Shown: positions 5,412 through 9,697 of the stretch, in pieces
Position numbering within the stretch: the stretch's first letter is position 1
Layout: each line of letters starts with the position of its first letter
DNA from: Prevotella sp.
GTDB taxonomy: Bacteria > Bacteroidota > Bacteroidia > Bacteroidales > Bacteroidaceae
Reading direction: 5' to 3'
Assembly (NCBI GenBank): GCA_021204605.1
Contig: JAJPZD010000301.1
Coordinates: 1-9,697 of the forward strand
Length of the DNA stretch: 9,697 bases
Translations under genes and position numbers: made by a program
The notes under the pieces: generated by a model
The model's input: only the letters and a program-made list of their open reading frames with translations
Database searches by the model: none
Told to the model about the DNA's origin: nothing

Positions 5412-6070
5412 TATTTTTTTCTGTTGATGTTATACGCTTCGATTATCTTGTCGGCGAAGAGGAAATCGTCGGGCCAGTCGATGTCGATGCCCTCTATTTT
5501 GTCAACCAGGGCCATGTAGGGTTTGAAGCCGATGCGCTGTTTGTGGATTTTCCAGATGTCCCGTTTGAACATGAAAAATGCGCTTGTCTCTACATAAACC
5601 GGTTGTATGGTTTGAGTGCGTGGGATTTCCTTAAGGTCATAGTTGAGAGGAGAGCCGTTAAACCAGGTGAATGTCTGGATTTTTTCTGCGCTGAAAGCAG
5701 AGTCATAATCCCCATTCAATATTTTGTTCAAGGCATTCTCTACAGTTTGCGCCCTCATGAAAGGCGAAGTGGTGTGAGCGAGGACGTAAACGTCAGCGTC
5801 TATTGTTTTTGTGAACTCCTCGTAAATTTCCTTTCCGAGCGTCTCGTCGCGGTCAAGGAATTCCGGGCGTTTAAGGAATCTCACGCCGTCGGGAAGAAAA
5901 TCCTTTACGCTTTCTTGGCTGCAATACACATAAACCACATCGATGCCATTCACATGGGTCAAGGTATCCAAGATATAGCACATCAGAGGTTTGCCGCCTA
6001 ATAATTTGAGGTTTTTTCCGACAACCCGTTTACTGTTCAGTCTGATAGGAACAAAAGCAACCGTTTTCAT
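5411..6070 (-). CDS. CMP-ulosonate cytidylyltransferase, NeuA-like (possible CMP-Kdo synthetase)
   Basis: A 219-residue nucleotidyltransferase of the acylneuraminate cytidylyltransferase fold. The CTP-binding loop is PIRLNSKRVVGKN (8-20), followed by GGKPLM (25-30). AHTTSPFM (98-105) matches the conserved '.TSP.R' strand. E161 lies in YVETSAFF, and IEGIDIDWPDDF (192-203) is the metal- and sugar-binding DID motif. The enzyme joins CMP from CTP to the anomeric OH of an ulosonic acid. The loop form is closer to NeuA than to classic KdsB (PARYxSxRLPGK). No neuB, neuC or other sialic-acid synthesis gene is present, while kdsA and kdsD lie directly upstream, so CMP-Kdo is a reasonable product. Sialic, pseudaminic or legionaminic acid remain alternatives if their genes lie elsewhere. 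The ATG is 28 nt after the kdsD stop. Length is typical. Confidence 0.85.
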   Translation of the reverse strand: MKTVAFVPIRLNSKRVVGKNLKLLGGKPLMCYILDTLTHVNGIDVVYVYCSQESVKDFLPDGVRFLKRPEFLDRDETLGKEIYEEFTKTIDADVYVLAHTTSPFMRAQTVENALNKILNGDYDSAFSAEKIQTFTWFNGSPLNYDLKEIPRTQTIQPVYVETSAFFMFKRDIWKIHKQRIGFKPYMALVDKIEGIDIDWPDDFLFADKIIEAYNINRKK

Positions 6071-6098
6071 AGTGAAATAAAATATCTAAATTATTGAA

Positions 6099-7043
6099 TT
6101 ACAAGCAAGCGAAAGAGTCGATGATGCCGACTAATTTGCCATCATCATCAACCACCACAAGAGAATGGATGTTATATTTGCGCATGAGAGATTCGGCATC
6201 AGAGAGTTTCGCATCCGCATGAATGGTTTTAGGATTAGTGCTCATAATGTCCTTGACCGTGAACGTGAAGAACTCGTTCTGGTTGTTCTGCATGGCGCGT
6301 CTTACGTCCCCGTCGGTGACGACCCCTAAGATTCTGCCGTTTTCCACAGCCACGGCGATGCCCTGCTTAGTCTTGCTGATTTCTATTATGGTATCACTGA
6401 TTTTCGAGTCAACCGAAACGATGGGCAAATTGGAGGAGACCATGAAATCCCTCACCTTTGAGAGCAGCCGTTTGCCTAAGCTGCCGCCGGGGTGGAACTG
6501 AGCGAAGTCAGAAGCCTTGAAATGCCGCACCTCCATCAACGCGCATGCGATGGCATCACCCATTGCCAGCATTGCCGTAGTGGAAGAAGTGGGAGCCAAA
6601 TTCAGGGGGCATGCCTCACGCTTTACGGCAACATTCAGGTGGAAAGTGGAATACTGAGCCAACAAAGAGTTGGGGTTTCCTGTCATGCCGATAATAGGGA
6701 TGTTACGTTCCAGCAGCAGAGGGATGAATCTCAGCAGTTCATCAGTAAAACCGGAGTAGGAGATAGCCATTACCACATCATCAGGGGTGAACATACCTAA
6801 GTCGCCGTGATAAGCATCTAAGGGGTTCACGAAGAAAGATGGAGTTCCGGTGCTTGCAAGAGTAGCGGCAATTTTAGAGCCGATATGTCCCGACTTGCCC
6901 ACGCCGGTGATGATGAATTTTCCTTTGCAGTTGAAAACGAGGTCAATAGTCTTGTCGAAGTCGTCGGTCAAGAGAGGAATAAGGTCAAGGAGAGCCTGAG
7001 CCTCATCCTGCAGACATTTAACAGCATATTTTTTAGTTTCCAT
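6099..7043 (-). CDS. kdsD: D-arabinose-5-phosphate isomerase, SIS + two CBS domains
   Basis: Interconverts D-ribulose-5-phosphate and D-arabinose-5-phosphate, the first committed step of Kdo synthesis, in the cytoplasm. The SIS domain (about residues 35-170) contains TGVGKSGHIG, STGTPSFFVNPLDAYHGDLG and SYSGFTDE; two CBS domains follow (about 200-255 and 262-314). With the ATG at 7043, residues K50, H79, E102, E143 and H184 align with E. coli KdsD K59, H88, E111, E152 and H193 at a constant offset of nine, so the active site is complete. A TTG at 7052 would add three residues, but it overlaps the kdsA stop and I prefer the ATG, five bases after that stop. At 314 residues it is slightly shorter than the E. 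coli enzyme (328), mostly at the N-terminus. Its place in a glycan operon suggests a KpsF-like dedicated copy alongside a housekeeping one. Confidence 0.96.
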   Translation of the reverse strand: METKKYAVKCLQDEAQALLDLIPLLTDDFDKTIDLVFNCKGKFIITGVGKSGHIGSKIAATLASTGTPSFFVNPLDAYHGDLGMFTPDDVVMAISYSGFTDELLRFIPLLLERNIPIIGMTGNPNSLLAQYSTFHLNVAVKREACPLNLAPTSSTTAMLAMGDAIACALMEVRHFKASDFAQFHPGGSLGKRLLSKVRDFMVSSNLPIVSVDSKISDTIIEISKTKQGIAVAVENGRILGVVTDGDVRRAMQNNQNEFFTFTVKDIMSTNPKTIHADAKLSDAESLMRKYNIHSLVVVDDDGKLVGIIDSFACL

Positions 7044-7048
7044 AACGA

Positions 7049-7804
7049 TCAAATTAATGGAATAATAGTATTTTCCAGATTTTTCAGATAGAGCATATTA
7101 GGGCCGTCGCTAAGAGCCTTTTCAGGATCAGGGTGCACCTCAAAGAAAAAGCCGGTAGCGCCGAAAGCCTTGGCGGCCAGAGCCATGGCGGGTACGAATT
7201 CACGGTTGCCGCCCGTCTTGCCGCCGGCGGCGCCAGGGCGTTGCACAGAATGAGTGCAGTCCATAATCACCGTATCAGCATATTTTTTCATGTCGGCGAT
7301 ATTGCGGAAGTCAACGACCAAATTGTTGTAACCATAGATATTGCCTCTTTCGGTGAGCCAGACATTGAGATTTCCGGACTCGCGCACTTTCTGGGCGGGA
7401 TATTGCATATCGGAGCCGGAGAGGAACTGTGCTTTTTTTATGTTCACCACCTTGCCGGTATGTGCGGCAGCGACAAGCAAGTCAGTTTGTCTGCAAAGGA
7501 ACGCCGGTATCTGTATCACATCGACGACCTCACCGACAGGTGTAGCCTGACAGGATTCGTGAATATCAGCGAGCAGTCTTAGTCCATATTTGCTTTTAAT
7601 GTCTGACAGCATTAGCAGGCCCTTTTCCAGTCCAGGGCCTCGGAAAGAACTGATGGCAGTTCTGTTGGCCTTGTCGAAAGAAGCCTTGAAAATGATGTTG
7701 ATATTATATTTGTTGTTCAACCGCACCAATTCCTGTGCCACAGTGTCCAAAAGTTCAGAAGACTCAATGACACAAGGTCCTGCGATAATAGTTGGTTTAA
7801 TCAT
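7049..7804 (-). CDS. kdsA: 3-deoxy-D-manno-octulosonate-8-phosphate synthase (Cys/metal type)
   Basis: Condenses arabinose-5-phosphate with phosphoenolpyruvate to Kdo-8-phosphate. The TIM-barrel motifs are present: FKASFDKANR, SSFRGPGLEKGL, VDVIQIPAFLCRQTDLL, then GNIYGYNNLVVDFR, DCTHSVQRPG and FFEVHPDPEKALSDGP. AGPC places a cysteine at residue 11, matching Cys11 of the metal-dependent Aquifex enzyme rather than the Asn26 of E. coli KdsA. The other expected metal ligands (His of DCTHS, Glu of FFEVHP, Asp of SDGP) are present, so this is a class II, metal-dependent enzyme. I chose the ATG at 7804, giving 251 residues; an upstream in-frame GTG at 7825 adds seven residues outside the conserved start. 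It heads the glycan operon, and kdsD begins five bases after its stop. It lacks the N-terminal extension of the 284-residue E. coli protein. Confidence 0.97.
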   Translation of the reverse strand: MIKPTIIAGPCVIESSELLDTVAQELVRLNNKYNINIIFKASFDKANRTAISSFRGPGLEKGLLMLSDIKSKYGLRLLADIHESCQATPVGEVVDVIQIPAFLCRQTDLLVAAAHTGKVVNIKKAQFLSGSDMQYPAQKVRESGNLNVWLTERGNIYGYNNLVVDFRNIADMKKYADTVIMDCTHSVQRPGAAGGKTGGNREFVPAMALAAKAFGATGFFFEVHPDPEKALSDGPNMLYLKNLENTIIPLI

Positions 7805-7897
7805 TTTGAAAAAGTTTGATAGCACAAAAGTTAATTTTACAAAAAGATTTATTTGTTGTAATGTTTTTATTGTTGGAGAAAGATTAAATTTATATAG
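7805..7897 (-). promoter_or_regulatory. Junction between the ATPase module and the glycan operon; probable promoter region
   Basis: This 93-nt, very A/T-rich gap is the largest between genes in the coding part of the window and separates two functionally different gene sets. On the minus strand TAACTTTTG (7833-7825) is one insertion away from the Bacteroides -7 consensus TAnnTTTG and would put a start site about 10-15 nt before the kdsA ATG. I see no TTTG-type -33 box at the right distance, and no strong rho-independent terminator for the upstream gene. The promoter is an inference from position and composition. Confidence 0.3.
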
Positions 7898-8983
7898 TTA
7901 AACTCTAATGGTTTTCATTCCGCAACACCATTCAAAGATTAACTTACCTATAGTATTCCATTCTGTTAGCTGGCTTTCAGAAAGATTCTGTGGAAGAAGA
8001 TTTTGAAATTCTTCTTTCCCTGATACAAGAACAGTTGTCAAAATACCTCCACAAGCGCTTTTAACTACCTGTTTGTCTCTGTTACACCCTTTTGGACAGT
8101 TGTCATCAGTGCAATTTCTTGCATTGTCAATTTTCAGAATTACATCATCATAATTTTTGAATTGATTTTTCCAATAATTGTAATACCCTTCTTCCTTTTT
8201 TCTAATATTATAACATAAGATACCTTTTTTCAGGTCAAAGAAAGATTTATCTATAATGTATTTGAACCCATAGGCATTAGCGCAACAATTAGTTACAATG
8301 TTCCAAGGCACTAAATTTTCTATTTCTGAAACGCATTTCAAAATATACCACTGTACGTTGAAATATGTCCTATTGTTGTTATCACATTGCATAAGTTTGT
8401 TTGCGGTTTCTCCGCACGTTGAATAACCAGGATATATTTTGTCGCTGTCTGCTATGGCTAACATGAAATACAGTTTGTTTTCTATTGCTTTTTGATAAAT
8501 TTCAAATGTAGTATTTCCTCCTCCATGTGTCATTTCCATAGAAGTATTAACGGCTAAAAGATTATTGACTTTTTTGTAGAAATCACACACATATTCATAG
8601 AAATCACAATCATCCAGGTTCTCGCACAGCAAATGCGTTTCCTCCCAAATTCTAAATTCATTGTTTTCGATAGGATTGATTACAATTTCATTTTTCTTTT
8701 TATGAGTATGCTCTTGAAAAGTCACTTTGGCTCTGAAAGAAACTTTCCTTACGAATGAATAAAGAGTTGCCTTATCCGTTTTCAGTCTTCTGAAAAAAAT
8801 ATTGTTTACGTTTTCATCCTTACAATTTATCAATTTATTGAGGCTTTCATTTTCGATGTAAATCAAATGCATACCTTTACTTAAGACAAAACAGCAGTCT
8901 TTTAAAATTGAGCATGCAATGCTATAGTTTTCTGTTTTGTCAACGGCAGCATTTATTATATCCTTACCTATTTCAATCAGCAT
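7898..8983 (-). CDS. Uncharacterised ATPase partner, candidate Toprim-like effector
   Basis: I do not recognise this 361-residue protein as a named family. It has no membrane segment or signal peptide. A central block reads, in order, SMEMTHGGGNTTFE (148-161), YFMLAIADSDKIYPG (172-186) and SEIENLVPW (219-227). A Glu followed by a Gly-rich turn, then a hydrophobic strand ending in DSD, then ExEN is the order of acidic motifs in Toprim nuclease domains of OLD, GajA and DUF4435/AriB proteins, although the GGG turn is unusual. The C-terminal part has a Cys cluster C291-x4-C-x3-C300 plus C311 and a CC pair at 353-354, a possible metal site. The ATG at 8983 overlaps the end of the ATPase gene by 11 nt; ATGs at 9001 and 9043 would add 6 or 20 residues inside the ATPase frame. 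The overlap implies coupled expression with the ATPase. Codons are markedly A/T-rich compared with kdsA/kdsD, suggesting transfer. Confidence 0.6.
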   Translation of the reverse strand: MLIEIGKDIINAAVDKTENYSIACSILKDCCFVLSKGMHLIYIENESLNKLINCKDENVNNIFFRRLKTDKATLYSFVRKVSFRAKVTFQEHTHKKKNEIVINPIENNEFRIWEETHLLCENLDDCDFYEYVCDFYKKVNNLLAVNTSMEMTHGGGNTTFEIYQKAIENKLYFMLAIADSDKIYPGYSTCGETANKLMQCDNNNRTYFNVQWYILKCVSEIENLVPWNIVTNCCANAYGFKYIIDKSFFDLKKGILCYNIRKKEEGYYNYWKNQFKNYDDVILKIDNARNCTDDNCPKGCNRDKQVVKSACGGILTTVLVSGKEEFQNLLPQNLSESQLTEWNTIGKLIFEWCCGMKTIRV

Positions 8984-9697
8984 TTTCGTAAAAAAAGCCA
9001 TAAGGCCAATTATCAAGAATTCCATCATCAGAATACTTGGCAAATTCGACTTCGTTTTCCATTCCCTCTTTATGAGCGTTGAACAAAACGATATTCACTT
9101 TGTCCTTGTTCAATTGTCCATCACCGATTAGTTCACCAATTTTATCCAACAAATCCTTACTATGTGTTTCGATGACAAATTTGACGTTTTTGTTGGATTC
9201 CTTTTGAACTATGATGCCCAAAGCTTTTGCGAGCTTATATATCAACCGAGGATGCAAATGAAGTTCTGGTTGTTCAATGGCAATAATTCGGTCTTTATAT
9301 AACATTTTATTGCCCCAAAAGCCATTTGTAGTCGATTTCGTTAGAGTTGCTCTCCAGATCATTATCAGGATAGGCAATATTTGCGAATAGCCAAAACCCA
9401 CATCAGAAATATTATGTTCTTTTGCTCCGTTGATTTTGATTTTTAATTCAAAATTGTCTTCTCCAGAACGAGCGATTAGAATTTCAAACCCGAAAGATTC
9501 CAGCAACCACTTATTTAATTCTTTTAGATTATCTTTGTCAAGTTCCATAAGAAACATTGGAATATTGCTGCCATCAGGTAAGATTTCATCCACATCAACA
9601 TTCTGATACCGATAGAACCGTTGTATTACAGCTCTTAAAGGTCCAATATATGAAGAAGAGTCCATTTCAATAATCAGATTATAATTGATTGTCTCCA
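8973..9697 (-). CDS. C-terminal part of an AAA/ABC-type ATPase (OLD/DUF3696-like), partial
   Basis: The frame is open to the right edge, so the N-terminus and Walker A lie outside; about 240 residues are visible. Numbering from the Met at 9665: YIGPLR at 6-11, typical of this ATPase group; the ABC-like signature SDVGFGYSQILPIL at 87-100; Walker B IIAIEQPELHLHP at 127-138, with the catalytic Glu followed by the QPE..LHP D-loop; the H-loop VIETHSKDLL at 164-173; and an ending with DG......WPYGFF, as in DUF3696-type ATPases. These proteins dimerise on ATP and usually regulate a partner nuclease or other effector, as in OLD, Gabija, Septu or PARIS. The next gene overlaps its stop by 11 nt, which fits a two-component module. 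It is A/T-rich relative to the glycan genes. The ATPase call is firm; a defence role is inferred from the pairing. Confidence 0.88.
   Translation of the reverse strand, partial: ETINYNLIIEMDSSSYIGPLRAVIQRFYRYQNVDVDEILPDGSNIPMFLMELDKDNLKELNKWLLESFGFEILIARSGEDNFELKIKINGAKEHNISDVGFGYSQILPILIMIWRATLTKSTTNGFWGNKMLYKDRIIAIEQPELHLHPRLIYKLAKALGIIVQKESNKNVKFVIETHSKDLLDKIGELIGDGQLNKDKVNIVLFNAHKEGMENEVEFAKYSDDGILDNWPYGFFYENAD

Noticed and set aside
5543..6001. Plus-strand open frame of 152 codons
   Set aside because: Antisense to the NeuA-like gene, which has clear conserved motifs.
5411..6070. Firm assignment as neuA (sialic acid activation)
   Set aside because: The fold fits, but no sialic-acid synthesis gene is in the window and Kdo synthesis genes are adjacent, so a gene symbol would overstate the evidence.
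7802..7825. GTG at 7825 as the kdsA start
   Set aside because: The seven extra residues lie outside the conserved KdsA start; the ATG at 7804 puts the conserved Cys at position 11 as in the Aquifex enzyme.
7898..7930. Rho-independent terminator after the ATPase partner gene
   Set aside because: Only a weak A/T palindrome is present, with no G+C-rich stem followed by a T run.
9001..9043. Earlier ATG starts (9043 or 9001) for the ATPase partner gene
   Set aside because: They would overlap the ATPase frame by 29 to 71 nt. The ATG at 8983, 11 nt before the end of the ATPase stop codon, is the usual kind of coupled start, though 9001 cannot be excluded.

Overview
The window comes from a Bacteroidota genome, most likely a Bacteroidales such as Prevotella/Segatella or Bacteroides. 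This is an inference from moderate-to-low G+C, mostly absent Shine-Dalgarno sequences, A/T-rich start regions and the style of the glycan genes; there is no rRNA or housekeeping marker to settle it. Every convincing gene is on the minus strand, so transcription runs from the right edge to the left edge.

Right end (9697-7898): a two-gene, defence-like module. The C-terminal 240 residues or so of an ABC/OLD-type AAA ATPase (signature motif, Walker B and H-loop all visible) overlap the start of a 361-residue protein that I do not recognise by name. That protein carries a GGGNTT turn, a DSD motif and an ExEN motif in Toprim-like order, plus a Cys cluster. The pairing resembles the ATPase + Toprim logic of OLD, Gabija and PARIS, but the sequence matches none I can name.

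Middle (7804-933): a compact seven-gene surface-glycan operon. kdsA (Cys-type, metal-dependent Kdo-8-P synthase) and kdsD (arabinose-5-P isomerase with SIS and two CBS domains) make Kdo-8-P. A NeuA-like cytidylyltransferase probably makes the CMP-sugar. A sialyltransferase-like glycosyltransferase (EGG, HP and GTS motifs) probably uses it. Two GT4 glycosyltransferases and an extended SDR follow. Genes are separated by at most 55 nt or overlap (TAATG, ATGA). A Kdo-8-P phosphatase (KdsC), flippase, polymerase and initiating transferase are not in the window. A G8 tract near the 3' end of the second GT4 gene is striking: either a +1 or a -1 change creates an almost immediate stop and breaks the ATGA coupling to the SDR gene.

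Left end (932-352): no gene, but a structured repeat array. Three kinds of hairpin recur with invariant flanks. Two kinds have arms that change in a base-pair-preserving way: HPa with a constant CGAG loop and constant bulged T, and the 17-nt HPc. One 69-nt unit is tandemly duplicated. An exact 18-bp inverted repeat (334-351 / 914-931) brackets the array. This is the least explained part of the window.

Far left (335-1): a weak 74-codon frame whose only start lies inside the inverted repeat, possibly a gene remnant, then the first 20 codons of a second RecF/SMC-like ATPase running off the edge.
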